Shown: piece by piece, positions 24,139-37,000 of the stretch
Numbering within the stretch: position 1 is the first letter of the stretch
Layout: the number at the start of each line of letters is the position of its first letter
Assembly (NCBI GenBank): GCA_043228905.1
Contig: JBHGNT010000001.1
Location: 32,674,001 to 32,738,000, forward strand
Source: Azolla caroliniana
Lineage: Eukaryota > Polypodiophyta
Reading direction: 5' to 3'
Length of the DNA stretch: 64,000 nucleotides
Notes under the pieces: generated by a model
What the model saw: the letters and a program-made list of their open reading frames with translations, nothing else
What the model was told of the DNA's origin: nothing
Databases searched by the model: none
Position numbers and translations under genes: made by a program

Positions 24139-25735
24139 GAACTTGGGCTATATTTTAAGCACCATAAAAATATTGCAATGTGTATGTATCCAAGAGAAAA
24201 TGCACAGGTTAGTGTCGTCAGCTCCAACAACCACCATGAAATCCTAAAAATGACTATGAGGTAGTAGAAAAGAAACACATGCTCCTTCCTTGTTGATTTC
24301 TATTTCCAGCTTTGTTTGCCTTCGCTGGTTTATTTCTAGCTTCATAAACTGTTATCCCAACAATATATGGATGACCCCTGGAATGCTTTGAAGCTCTGCA
24401 GGAGAGAAGGAAAACAAGAGCAGTGTCCTCTGGATTTCCAGTCTGAACATTATCTTCTTCTGCAACTGGCATCATCCGACATTGTTTTCATACATGAGAT
24501 CTATAACAAAAGTTTGCTGATTGTCTTGAAAAAAAGAGGTTACACTTGAATACAATGGCCTCTCCTTAGAAGTTAGCTATCCTCTAATCCAATACATGCA
24601 GATGGAAAAGCTGTGTACAAGTTGATGGAATACTCCTACTCAATACCCAGAAATGCAATAAAAAAAATTGTCTTTTCCCAAGCCAAATTTGATGATGATG
24701 ATGTGAACTAATAAGCAGATTCTCGGAAATAACCTTTTGATGTCAACTAAAAAGCTTCTGGCCTTCCCAAGTAGAAACTCGATCATGTGAATCAAACAAA
24801 GCTTCTCAGGTAAAGCTTCTCTCTCGGAAACAAAGATAATGTAAATGAGCCAATGTTTCTAGGAAAAGAACAAAAACTTCTCTTTTTACCAAGCCGAAGG
24901 CAATTTCATGAGATTTTATAAACAGAACACCAGTAAAACCCTCCTATTTTTCTGTTTTCCAAGAAAATGCTGACGAAATAGCTTCGATAAACACTGCTGA
25001 GCCAAAATCAATGCAACACGATCCTTGGATAACACTAAAGAACTTCTCTCTTTACCAAGACAAAGCCGATTGGGCAAGCTTCTGTAATAAAAGCAACAAA
25101 AAGGTTGCCTTTTTTCTGCAATAAGCTTGTGCAACAAGGATAAGAGAAAAGCTTCGTTCTCTGTCTGCTGTTTTTTTTCCAGAGAAGCTCCTTAGTCCCT
25201 TTCCTAAGCCAAAGACAAATATTCTGTGAACACAAAACGCCTTCTGGCAGGAACCTCTCAGAAACAATAAAAAAATAAAAAAATAAAAAGTCTTTCACTT
25301 TCAAAGGAGCGAAGATGATGCACCTCTCACCTCAGAGGCAATAAAAACAGGGATTTTTCTGCGTTTCAAGAAAAATCTGGGTCCCGTGAGCGAAGGAGAT
25401 ATTCAAGATAGATACATCGCTCAGAGGCAAGAAAAACAAAAAAAAAAAAAAGGATATATATATAGACTAAAGATAGAGAAAAATCTTAACAGGGAAGAGA
25501 AGAAAGCGAGAGAGGGAGGGAGGGAGGAGTCGGTACCAGAGAAGAATGATCTGTCGACTGTGATTCAGTCGCTTCGTCGAGCAGCAGAAGGCTGGAAGGA
25601 TGAAAGCAGTCGAAAGAAGGCAGGAGCGATGAAAGCAGCAGCAGCAGCAGCAGCAGAAGGAGAAGGAGAAGGAGAAGGAGAAGGAGAGGGAGAAGGAGAA
25701 GCCAGAGGTGTCAGCCTCAAACTGGGGTTCCTTTA
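24139..25735. other. Upstream/leader region of the HUA2-like gene
   Basis: No gene is recognised. Imperfect repeats of phrases such as AAAGCTTCTC and CTTCTCTTTTTACCAAG recur between about 24750 and 25110. Near 25640-25700 lie (GCA)n and (GGAGAA)n runs, CT-rich on the minus strand as in many plant 5' leaders. This makes a 5' UTR with an intron plausible. Confidence 0.45.
25644..25700. repeat. (GCA)n and (GGAGAA)n low-complexity tract
   Basis: Trinucleotide GCA units followed by GGAGAA units. The frame crossing it translates to poly-Ala and poly-Glu-Gly and is not convincing as protein. It may lie in the leader of the HUA2-like gene. Confidence 0.85.
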
Positions 25736-26639
25736 ACCAGAGTTAATATTTAACCAGAGTTAATATCTAACCTTAGTTAAACAACCCCCCCCATTTCACG
25801 GCACCGTCAGTTATCCCTAACGATCGTTTTCATCGCCGTCAATCCCACCCCCCCCCCCCAAAAGCCAATTATATATTTTCTTAAAACATGACCCTACTAC
25901 CAATGTATTATGTCACCATAAACTCTTCTCTTCCGTGAATTTGTGAATTGCTCTCCACAAAGTAAACGCGGTCAAATTGATCCATAATTACAATGCCATC
26001 GCTCGTCGAATGCGAGAATAGCTCATAAGAATCCATGTAAGTCATGAATGGTTGGCTCATCAAAAAACTAGCAAATATAGTGTCAAACTCGTAGCGCAAA
26101 TATGTACTTGTCATTACCACGTGTTTGGGGAATGGGCCTTCGAAGTGGATGAGTTTATATATTGATGACATATGAATCTTCGTAGATCGAAATATGGGAA
26201 AAGTTTGTGCTTTGCGCCATTAAGTTCATTCCCTCAAGCAAGGAAAGAGTTAAATCATGTGTTTATATTTCTAATTGGAAATTATGGCCACCCAAAACTT
26301 TGGTTTAAAGGAATTGATTCGACGGTGAATTGTCTAGACTCCCTCGTATTGAACAAGATAACACGGTAGCGGTACATGGCACTGTATATCTTCTGTGAAA
26401 TCAATGCAAATGTTATGCAACATTTTGTAATGTTATTTTGCCCTTGACAGAGAGCATTTTGGCAATTGCCAATCATTTGTCTAGATTAGCAAATGGAAAA
26501 TAATATGCTTGTTGCATATCTACCCAAAGATCATGTTACATATCTAAAAGTTTTTTGTATGAGATGACAATAAGATGTTTTTTGGCCTTGGCTATTATAC
26601 ATTATTGGAAAAAAAATGGATTGATTGTAACTATTGGAA
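25736..26639. other. Spacer with small homopolymer runs and one unassigned small ORF
   Basis: Short imperfect repeats of TTAACCAGAGTTAATAT lie at 25735-25775, with C runs at about 25784 and 25847. A minus-strand ATG frame at 25908-26171 encodes 87 residues with a fairly protein-like composition (for example MDQFDRVYFVESNSQ), but I know no family for it and see no flanking exon. Confidence 0.4.
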
Positions 26640-27069
<430 letters not shown>

Positions 27070-27089
27070 TGAAAATACTAGTTCTCTAC

Positions 27090-27975
27090 TAAAATCCACT
27101 CTCCTTAGACCCTCACTAAAAATTGTTTCTGCCTCCGCCACCATCTTCGCTCATCGTTGTATGAACTAAAAACAAAAAATGTGCTTCAAATATTTCCACA
27201 TCAGCCATCTCTCCATTTTCCTTGAAATTCCTCCATCTTGCCAGTGTCAGCCCAAGTCGTGTATCTCTCCATTTTCAACAATTTCATGTACCTACAGAAA
27301 ACAGAATTAATCCACTCTCCTCACCGTCATAAAACCTTGCTTCTACCTCCGCCACCATCTTCACTCACCATTCTGAAAACTGAAAATAACTAAAAATGCT
27401 TCGCAAACATCCACATAAACTCTCTCTCCATTTTGCATGAAAATCTTGTTGTCATTCATCACCCGAGTCCTGTACCTACAAAAAAGTAGAATGAATCCGC
27501 TCTCCTCAAACCCTCATGAAATCTTGCTTCTACCTCCACCACCATCTTCACTCATCCTTCCAAAATTAAATTAGCTTCAGTTTCCACTACAAGCATCCTG
27601 CTATTCAGCGCCCAAGTCCTGTACCTACAAAAACCAGAATGAATCCACTCTCCTCAACCTCTCATGAAACCTTGCTTCCACCTCCGCCACCATCTTCACT
27701 CATCCTTTCAAAATAGATCAGCTTCATTTTCCACTACAACCATCTTGCCATTCATCACTCGAATTCTGTATATATACATTCCTCAGACCATGATGAAAAT
27801 TTGTATTTGCCTTCGTCGTTGTCTTCATTCATCGTTCTAGCAATTATAATACCTAAATCAGCTTCCACAACAACCCTCTTGCCATTTTCACTAATTCCTG
27901 TATCGACAACAAACAAAATGAATGAACTGCCCTTATGAACTTTTGCTTCGACCGTCAACAACATCCTCAATCATC
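27090..27975. repeat. Degenerate tandem array next to the MAPK relic
   Basis: The phrase TTGCTTCTACCTCCGCCACC followed by ATCTTCACTCATC, with changes, recurs near 27138, 27352, 27538 and 27686. More diverged versions lie near 27815 and 27955. Each is preceded by a version of CCACTCTCCTC-A-CCCTCATGAAA. Unit length varies from about 129 to 214 bp, so the copies differ by indels. Confidence 0.8.
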
Positions 27976-29889
27976 CTTGCCATGTTGTATGCACTAAGAA
28001 CGGCACTGGTGGCGGAAACAACAACCGAGGTGGAACGTAATTCCACTTTACATCATCACCTACATCCAACAAAATAGGAATAACTGCCCAAATTCTACGA
28101 ATTCTTCTTCTTTTCCGGTTAGCTTTATTTCCATAACCCTTATAACTATCATACTCACCTTTTACTGTATGTATCAATAACTCCCAAAAGGTCTTAACTT
28201 GATCCACAACATGAATTTGAGCATTTTTGGTTGAGCAAGAATATAGAATTCACAAAATTATCAAATTCAAACATGGATGCTACCTACTTACCTTTACTTT
28301 ATATTTAGCCCTATATTGGTGTCTTTTGAGCCAATGTAATATCTAGTCCTCCAGGTTCCGAGGTTGGAAGCATGTAAAAAACCATGATATTTTATGGAAT
28401 GAAAATAGGAACAATTTATTGGCCTCATCCGCCTATTTCGGAAATTATTAAGTCACACTAATTCATTCATTTGTTTTCTGCCATTCTGTTCCATAGAACT
28501 CTTCAATCTCATCTTCGAACCATGAGACCCACAATCATAGTTGGTGCCATCATCCTTTGAAGTCCTAAAAGCATAGCACTTGCATTGTTTGTAATTAAAA
28601 TACTGTCCATGTACATTGGCACTGTAATAATATAATGTACGGAACACTACATTACTCATAAACAAGCAATGAATGCAAGTCATATGTAGAAACAAGTACG
28701 AGAACTAGTGGAGATAACCACCTATTATGATCGGCACAAGCATACACATGCCCTTAATAATAGAAAATATTATCAAAGAAATGTTAATGTCATGGTTTGA
28801 ATACATTTTGGGGATCAAGTTTTCAAAGATACAAGGTTGGGAAAACGAAATTGAGGAAGGCTCTTGATTGTACATGACAAAAAAGTAAAGTTCATCGGTG
28901 CCCAAAGGAATACAATATATAGTTGCAACCCCACACCAAAGTTGCATTCATTAATAAAATAATACAATGATTGTATATCTAACTTGATGGATGATACATA
29001 TGCATATATGCCCCTTTCTAGATCAACAATGAACATAGAAAATTCCACAACAAATATTGAAACGTGTTACGACAATGTCGAAATTTGTGATTGTGTGAAT
29101 ATCACCCTCAAGACCGAGTTATAATATTGTGCCTTCCGCCTTATTCTTGTTGAATCAAACCTAACGATCTTACATGAGTACTTACCCACATTTGAGTGCG
29201 GCCAACTATCATCAAACAGGTATTCATTAAATTCACAAAGAGATATTTCTCTTCATGGAATGCACGCCAAACATCAAAACGATCATGGAATCCACATGAG
29301 AACTTAGAAGCCCCAAATTAGCAAAATATCTCAAGCATATAAGAGGGCAAAGGTGCAAGAATCATAGTAATACTAAGGTCATTTTTCTTCCAACAACTAG
29401 TCTACATAGTCATCGGTTATACATGCAATGCATAATCGGGTGAGTGTGGGAATCCTTGTTTCACCGCAAGGGTATTGTGCTGCCTACTCCAACTCAAAAG
29501 AGTGGCGAACGGGACAACGCACGTACACAAAGTGACTCCTACGATGTCTTTCTCGTTGGCACATCCATGACACCACACACATGGTATTGTATTGGCAAAA
29601 GAGCCAATGTGTCCGTGTATCTGGGTTTGTCCTGTTTGCCTTGATCAGTAGTCGGGCTCTGCGCGCCCAAAGATTCCAATGAGATTTTGGGAATGGGGGT
29701 AACCCATTCCGTTATACTTTCAACAAAATTCCCAAAATGCCCTCCCCCCCTCCCCCCCCCCCGGGCGTGTCTTGTGTATTGCCTCTCACTCACTCTGTTT
29801 TTCAGAGTCACTCATGCTAAACAGCAGCTCTCTCTCTTCTCTCTCTTCTTCGGAATGATGAGAGAAGCTACTGAAGGGATGCAGGAGAT
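27976..29889. other. Spacer upstream of PPR gene 1
   Basis: Several short minus-strand frames (for example 27971-28207 and 28815-29048) lack family resemblance and may be remnants of an old mobile element. C-rich runs lie at 29742-29762. Upstream ATGs out of frame with the PPR start occur around 29687 and 29853. Confidence 0.45.
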
Positions 29890-32733
29890 ATGGTACCTCG
29901 TTGGATTAGGTCTGCATCCCTTTCATCGGGGATATCCCCATCTCTCTGCTCTCTTCCTGCTCCTCCTCCTCCTCAGAAGAAGAAGAACCAAGCTCACCTA
30001 TACAATCCAAGAAACCTCAAAGAAGGTCTCGATGTCTTCTCTTCATCCTCAGAAATGGTTACTTCTTTGCTCAATCTATGCAGAAAAAGACACGTTCAAG
30101 ACCCCTCCACGATCCATCTCGTCTATACTTACATTATCTTCCGTGGAATTCAGTTCAACTTTGTATTGGGCGAGACGCTTCTCCTCTCTCTAGCAAAATG
30201 CGGTGCTATTGAAGATGCTCAATATTTGCTTCATTATTGTTTGCAACAGAAATCCATCTTTGCTTGGACAGCTATCATCTCTGCTTATGTAGACCTTCGA
30301 AAGCCATTAGAAGCTCTGGAAAGCTATGACTATATGATGGTTAGAGATGGGATGGAACCTGATCTATACACTTTTGTTACGCTCTTTAAAGCTTGTGGAG
30401 ATATACCCAATCTCAAGGAAGGAAGAACTTTGCATATATATGCAGAGAAGAAAGGGTATGCTTCAGATTCCTTTGTTGCTTGCTCTCTCGTGAATATGTA
30501 TGGGAAATGTAGAAGCATCAAAGAAGCGGAAAAAGTGTTTTTAGAGATTGGTCACCGTGACATGCCCTCATGGAGTGCAATGCTTTCAGCATATCTAGAT
30601 GATGGTCAAGGTGCAAGGGCGATAATGCTTTATCGGCAAATCTTGGCTGAAGATCAAGGTACATTTGAACCATTGCTTATTCTTGCTCTCAAGGCTTGTG
30701 GATGCCTTGCAGAGGAGAGTGTGCCATGTCCACATGGTGACGAAGTCATACATGAGATTAATAAGGCATGTTCACATACGAAGGCCGTGGTTGCCCTAAA
30801 CATTGGTCAGGCATTGCATTCTCAAGCTTCGGTTTCAGTTTCCTATAATGTGTTTCTCAGCAGTGCCCTTGTACGCATGTATGGCAAATGTGGTGCGATT
30901 TCATATGCGGAGAATGCCTTCCTTCAGCTGCCCCAACATGATGATGTAATCTTATGGAATTCGATGCTTTCAGTTTATGTGGAACATGGCCTTGCAATTA
31001 AGGCCTTATGGCTTTATAAGGAGATGCACAAAGAGGGCATGCCGGTAGTTAGCAAGCAAACAATCACGATTGCTCTTCGAGCTTGCCAACATTTGTCCGC
31101 ACAAATGGTGCCGGACAAATTTCTAAACCTTGTTTATGCCTTTTGTGACGATATTGTGAAGAAAGATTTAGTTTCTAACGTTGCCATTGGTGGTGCTTTC
31201 ATAAGCCTATTAGGTAAGTGTGAGAGAATTGAAGACGCGGAGAGCATTTTTGGTGGGCTATCTAGACATGAGATCCTATCTTGGACTGAGATGGTGTCAG
31301 CATATGTAGAAAATGGGCATCCAGATAAGGCATTACAATTATATGGAAAGATAGCGAGGAATGATGTCAGTCCAGATCAGCATACCATTGCAATCAGCAT
31401 TCAAGCATGTAATATACATCTAGAAATAGAATACTCAACATTTCTTGAAAAGGACGCAATCCTCGAAATTGGCCATGCACTGCATGCCAAAGCTAGAAAG
31501 CATCATTTTGTTTCGAATGTCTATATTTCCAGCAGCCTTATAACCATGTATGGCAAATGTGGGCATATCCAAGAGGCCGAAAATCTATTCTTTGTCCGAT
31601 CCACCACACATAATGTTGTAACGTGGACAGCAATGCTTTCAGTTTATCTCGAACAAGGCCGAGAGTTAACGGTTCTTCAGTTTTACCTTGAGATGCAAAA
31701 GGAAGGCATTAGCCCTGATGAGCATGCATTCATGGTTGCCTTTCAAGCATGTGCCAAAATTGGAGAAGAAAAGGCCTCAGAGTTAGTTGTGATTGAAGGT
31801 CAATTGTCTAAATCAGTAGCTTTAGAGATTGGGAAGGGACTTCATGCTGATGCTGATAGAATGGGCTTTACATCAGATATACTGGTTGCTAGCACCCTTC
31901 TGAACATGTATGGGAAATGTGGTGACCTTATGGAGGCAGAGATGGTTTTCAATACAATATCACAACAAAACAATGTCTCATTATTCACTGCCATACTATC
32001 TGTATATGTTGAGCAAGGACAAGGCGACAAGGCCCTGCAGTTGTATGCAAACCAAAGGTATAATATTTTCTTTGACGACGTCATAGCAATTTGTATCTTG
32101 AAAGCTTGCAGCTTGACTGCAAACCTTGAAGTTTGTAGGCAAATTCACTTTGATATTGTTTCTACGGGGCTTTCTTGTGTCAAGTCAATGATCAATACTG
32201 CTCTTTATGCTTATGGATGTTGTGCAAGCATGGTGGATGCTATGGTTGTGATGGATGGACTACCACAGCCAGATATAGTATCTTGGAATTCATGCATTGG
32301 AACCAATGGAGAGAATACCATGACAAGTCTATGTATGTTTGAGACCATGCTATTAGCTGGAATTGAACCTGATGAGATCACGTTTCTTTTGGTTTTGTCC
32401 ACTTTCAGCCACATAGGTCTAATTGAGAAAGGAATAGAATGTTTTGAATCAATGAAGGAAAAGTATGGCTTGGTTCCCAATAAGAAACACTATGTCACAT
32501 TTATTGATCTCTTTGGTCGTGCTGGAAGCTTGGATCGGCTCAAAGATTTTATAAATATGCATGTCCTAATCAACTCTGATGTACTCAGTTGGGTATGTTT
32601 ACTCAGTGCTTGCGATAGACACGGTGATGTGGAGCTTGGAAAATATGTATTTGATCGTGTGGTAGATTTAGAACCTGATGAAACGGTTGCATATGTCTTG
32701 ATGTCCAATATCTATGCTTACGGGATTAACTGA
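29890..32733 (+). CDS. PLS-class pentatricopeptide repeat protein 1, no E+/DYW domain
   Basis: A single uninterrupted frame of 947 residues from ATG 29890. The N-terminus (MVPRWIRSASLSSG) is basic and Ser-rich and could target an organelle. From about residue 95 onward P, L and S motifs follow one another: LLLSLAKCGAIEDAQ, FAWTAIISAYVD, SLVNMYGKCRSIKEAEKVF, ALVRMYGKCGAISYAENAF, SLITMYGKCGHIQEAENLF, TLLNMYGKCGDLMEAEMVF and others, about seven triplets. Several L motifs carry 15-25 extra residues before the Ile/Leu-Gly-His block. The end matches the family's last repeats (HYVTFIDLFGRAGSLDRL, LSACDRHGDVELGK) and stops at VLMSNIYAYGIN, inside E1. PLS proteins bind organellar RNA for C-to-U editing. 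Without E+/DYW this one would need a partner in trans, or has another role. Confidence 0.93.
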   Translation: MVPRWIRSASLSSGISPSLCSLPAPPPPQKKKNQAHLYNPRNLKEGLDVFSSSSEMVTSLLNLCRKRHVQDPSTIHLVYTYIIFRGIQFNFVLGETLLLSLAKCGAIEDAQYLLHYCLQQKSIFAWTAIISAYVDLRKPLEALESYDYMMVRDGMEPDLYTFVTLFKACGDIPNLKEGRTLHIYAEKKGYASDSFVACSLVNMYGKCRSIKEAEKVFLEIGHRDMPSWSAMLSAYLDDGQGARAIMLYRQILAEDQGTFEPLLILALKACGCLAEESVPCPHGDEVIHEINKACSHTKAVVALNIGQALHSQASVSVSYNVFLSSALVRMYGKCGAISYAENAFLQLPQHDDVILWNSMLSVYVEHGLAIKALWLYKEMHKEGMPVVSKQTITIALRACQHLSAQMVPDKFLNLVYAFCDDIVKKDLVSNVAIGGAFISLLGKCERIEDAESIFGGLSRHEILSWTEMVSAYVENGHPDKALQLYGKIARNDVSPDQHTIAISIQACNIHLEIEYSTFLEKDAILEIGHALHAKARKHHFVSNVYISSSLITMYGKCGHIQEAENLFFVRSTTHNVVTWTAMLSVYLEQGRELTVLQFYLEMQKEGISPDEHAFMVAFQACAKIGEEKASELVVIEGQLSKSVALEIGKGLHADADRMGFTSDILVASTLLNMYGKCGDLMEAEMVFNTISQQNNVSLFTAILSVYVEQGQGDKALQLYANQRYNIFFDDVIAICILKACSLTANLEVCRQIHFDIVSTGLSCVKSMINTALYAYGCCASMVDAMVVMDGLPQPDIVSWNSCIGTNGENTMTSLCMFETMLLAGIEPDEITFLLVLSTFSHIGLIEKGIECFESMKEKYGLVPNKKHYVTFIDLFGRAGSLDRLKDFINMHVLINSDVLSWVCLLSACDRHGDVELGKYVFDRVVDLEPDETVAYVLMSNIYAYGIN

Positions 32734-34057
32734 GCTCAAGCTAATTTAACACTGAAAAACCAGCTGTCATGAAGCTTGATGTCTAATGTCTGTATTTAGA
32801 CGGTGAGCAAACTAAGCTTTGGCATGATGCATGGACTCGAGCAAAGTAGGGGCATCATCATCCAAGAATAGCAAATGAACAAAAACTTTGAATTTTGCAC
32901 CACACTACCAAAGTTAATGAATGGAAGTAGCACCTGTAATGTGCAGAGAATTAACTCTGGGTACTATTGAGATCTAACCAGTTGGTAGTGCTCTTAGAAT
33001 AGACAAATGCCCAAATTGTGTTTATGATATATGGTTTAGCACCCATCAGAAAATTGCAAGATCTACATAATGTTCTTGCTGATACGTATATACTACTCTG
33101 ATGTTGGAGATCATTCTGCTTCTTCTTTGACTTGGCTTTGACTACACCACAGAGCACATAAGTGAGTTTCAAAATCTTCCTAGGCAAATGAGCAAATGCG
33201 CATTTCCAGATAATCAAATAATCAGAATCTGACTTTCAATTTCAAATAAAAAAGATGTTGATGACTAGAAAAGAAGTATAAACAATTTTTCTGTGATTGT
33301 GATAACATTTCAATCATTTATTTCACATTGCAAGCAATGTCTGTGGTCACAGATTACTAATCTCAATTGATGTACTGTCTGGATACAACTTAAATCCTAA
33401 TCAATCCTAATCCACTGGAATACATAATTATATCTTGTTTTTGTGGAAGGTGGCAAAGAATTTTTTGATTTAGCCACTAAACTAACTCTGTATCACGGAT
33501 TTTGTTTCAGAAGCAAATATAAACAATTAGCTTAGTCTAACACAGCTACTATGTATGAATGATTATAAGACAAGCTCATTGATATAAAACGACCAATAAT
33601 AATATAAATCCCACTAATCATCTTATTATTAACAAATAAAAAAGATCTGAAATTTATATGAGCCCTGTATATTAACAGAATCGTTAAAAATATACAATGT
33701 CTTTTTAAATGGTATAGGGTTAGCTTAATTAAATAACTTAATTAAAGCTAACCTTGCCCCTCAAAACGGCCGCCCTCTAATTTATGCTTTTACTCCAGTT
33801 TGCCCCATCTCAAGGTTTTGAGCATCAAAATAGAGCATTCAAACAAATGTAGGGTTGCCAACCTTTTACATCTAAATATATATAAGAGACGTAAGATGGA
33901 AATGTACAATAGTGCAACGAATTCAAATGCAAATTCTATAAGAGTGACGCATCATGATTTTGAGTTGATCATAATGATGTGTTTTTTGAAGTAACCATTT
34001 GTGAACAATAGAATAGCTACAGACTCCTTCCTTTGTATGACTGGCAAATCTCAATTA
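32734..34057. other. Spacer between PPR gene 1 and the HugZ-like gene
   Basis: The sequence after the PPR stop shows no remnant of E+ or DYW codons that I can recognise. The rest is AT-rich without supported features. It lies between the 3' ends of two convergent genes. Confidence 0.5.
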
Positions 34058-37000
34058 CTATTCTGCTGTTTCAGTCATTTCCACAATCAAAGTTTTTACA
34101 TCCCTACAAAAATACAAAATTAGGAATCTAAGAAATTTAAATTTGAACTCATGAGAATTCAGATATTAGACTAAAACTTACTTCCTATTCTCAGCTGGTC
34201 TTGGGAATGGAATTCTAAGCTTCATCGGTTTGCCTTGAAATCCAATCTGGTCAATAAGTTAAGAAAGGTAACAATACACACATCTTTACACAGCCAAAAC
34301 CTTAAAGTTCAATTAGTATGGCAATGCCATTATCCATACTTTTTAGATATCTGTCAGCCATTTATATCTATGAACCATGAATTACTAATGCTGATTAATC
34401 ATGAAGGTCACATATGAATGTCAGGTGGTGGATGGACACAAAGTAAAGTTAGGTGAGTGAAGTGAAACAAATCTTCACATGCCTGCTCTAAGGATTAGTA
34501 AGAGAGATTAGATGGGCTCATTAAATAGGTGATCATTGTGGGAGTGCTTCAGAAATCATATGAAAGGTACAAACCATTAAATGAGTATATGGATATTCCG
34601 AAAAGGAAAATAAAAATCCCTACTTTTCCCTAAGAAAATTGCACCATATTCGAGAAGCCCCAAAAGAACTCATCAAAATCCCTACTTTTCTCTTGAAACT
34701 TTGGATGCCTTACAGCATCTTTGGCAGGGCTTTGATATACTTCATGCATTCAAGGCATAATGGTCTGAAATTCTAAATCACACCCGTGGTTCATCAGCTT
34801 TCTTTCGATGCACACTCCTCCGACCGTTGAATGATGAGATAATAGTCCAACATTTTGATACATTCTTGCAACATTTAAATTTGTTTGCTTCTAGTACTTT
34901 GTAAGTTAGGATGATAGATAAGAGTCATTCAACATTTTGATGATCCAACAATCTAGGATGAACCAACCTAGACCAACCTAGAATGTAATATTTCCATCAA
35001 TGCCACATTCCTATCAAGATTATTTCCCACTTCTGATGGTGCCAGTCATAAACCCCTTTTTATGTAGGAGCTTCCATTAGGGGTGTGTGTGGATAAAGGC
35101 TGGAATTGAACAATCTGATAGGTCACTGCCACTTAACCATAGGGAGTTTGGGAATGGCCGAGTTCCTCCTGGAAATATTTGCGTCAGTTGCTGGCTGCAT
35201 GGGCATCATCAGGATCAAAAGAGGGTATGGGAGTTCATATTCCAGAACCATCAGCATAGCACTGGGAAGAATAATGATAGTGCAAACATTTCCTTCAAGA
35301 AATTTTGTCCCTAGCATAGGTTCCAAAATAGCTTGACTGTAGTGATGATTCCACAGGACTTTTATATGTTCCCCTTATAGCAGTCACATTGGAGATCAGG
35401 ACATGTAGTTTTTGTAATTTCTCTCTATCATTCTCGGATTAGCGGTTTTCATAAATCATGAGATTGCTCCCCCATTTATCACCTAGGTCACCTTGACTAC
35501 AGAAGCTTATTACAATGAAAACTATACAGAAACATGTGGTAAAGTGGGTCTCTTTCATTTTCGCACCTGAACATTCAGTCCCAATCGGTCCAAGTCAACA
35601 ATCTTTGCATTTTCCACCTACACAAAACACAGAATAAGAACCCTTCAATCATTCCATTTTCGTGAAAAAGCAATAATACTCTGTATATAAGAATAAGAAC
35701 CTTTCAACTGTTTTATTCATATAAAAAGTGATATTTGTTATCTCACCTTCACACCCAAAGCTTTCTCCACCATAAATTTTGTCTCGTCAGCATGATCTTT
35801 GTTCATATGAGCCTACTCTTCAAGAAATATAGAAGCAAGAAAATTTAGATGACGAAACAGGAGACATTACATCTTACATGTAAAACATATGTTACCGCTA
35901 TGGGTGCTGAAAATTCTGAAATGAAATCTACTTTTGCACTTCTGAATTCATCCCCAGAAAACTCTGTTAAAAGATATGTCAGACTTCTTTAGCTGTCTAT
36001 CATTGTTAGATTCAGTTATATTACTATAAAGGCTGATCTTCTTATTTTCAAAATGAAAGAGGATGCTTTCATGAACCAAGTCAACCTCGAGACCATGAAA
36101 ATATTACTATAAAGGCTGATCTTCTTATTTTCAAAATGAAAGAGGATGCATCCTTTGTTTTTTGGTGTGTTAAAAAAAAGGTTATACAGATTTACATTAT
36201 CTACGCCAACTTAAGCTTATCCAGCCAAGTTCACTAAATGCTATCTCCTTAATGACAGACTTATATAGTTGTAATATTTCAAGAATAAAACACTGCGATC
36301 CATCCATGAGTGAACAAAGGACAGTGGGGGAAGAATACGCGCCAAATTTTCGACAAGAAAATAACAATAGTCAAGAATTAGAATAGCAAGAATAACTATT
36401 CTCAAATTTACTGGAGGATCTACAGGCTTTCCTATAACTAATGGACCTATTGTACTCAAGCTATTTTCCTCTCTCATTAAACTATACCAACCAGAAGCAA
36501 ATAGTTTAAAGCAAATAATCACCTCCATTTCTGTTAAATGGAGTAGCACTTCCTGTTAAGAAGCGGACATATTTTGGCTCAATGCGCAGGAACTTGAAAT
36601 CTCCAAAATCCACCTTCAAATATTAGAAACAAAGATAATTCATCAGACCTAAAGAATATATTTAGTCCATCAATGCAGAGGTAGTCGGTTCCTACCCAAA
36701 AAGCATCAGGATGCTTGGAAAGGAAGATGTCACGCACTCTTCTCTGATCATGTTCAGGTACCTAAGATAAAGCATCAAAATTCAATTGGCCAAATATGAT
36801 ATTACGCACTGGAAAAAAGGATGTTCAAATTATGTAAATGAATCCAGGTGTATGTACTGAAATTTTAAAGAGTTATTTAAGCTGACACACAAGACAATTA
36901 GCTCATTTCCGATTCAAAACTCCACATGTGGTATTTTAAGGCCGTGTAAGAACTTGGGCTGCATGGGCGTTATTCTGAACCTTGGCAAGAACAAAGGTTA

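Noticed and set aside
25386-25736. 116-codon plus-strand frame with poly-Ala and Glu-Gly runs
   Set aside because: Low-complexity translation of GCA and GGAGAA repeats; the strand opposite reads as a CT-rich leader of the HUA2-like gene.
27971-29048. Several 70-80 codon minus-strand frames
   Set aside because: No domain, no consistent splicing; at best fragments of an old mobile element that I cannot identify.
29687-30193. 168-codon plus-strand frame overlapping PPR gene 1
   Set aside because: It is in another frame over the real PPR start and over C-runs, with no family resemblance.
34740-35340. Coding-like frames on both strands within a HugZ-like intron
   Set aside because: The frames at 35087-35336 contradict each other and show no known motif; possibly an inserted fragment, not supportable as a gene.
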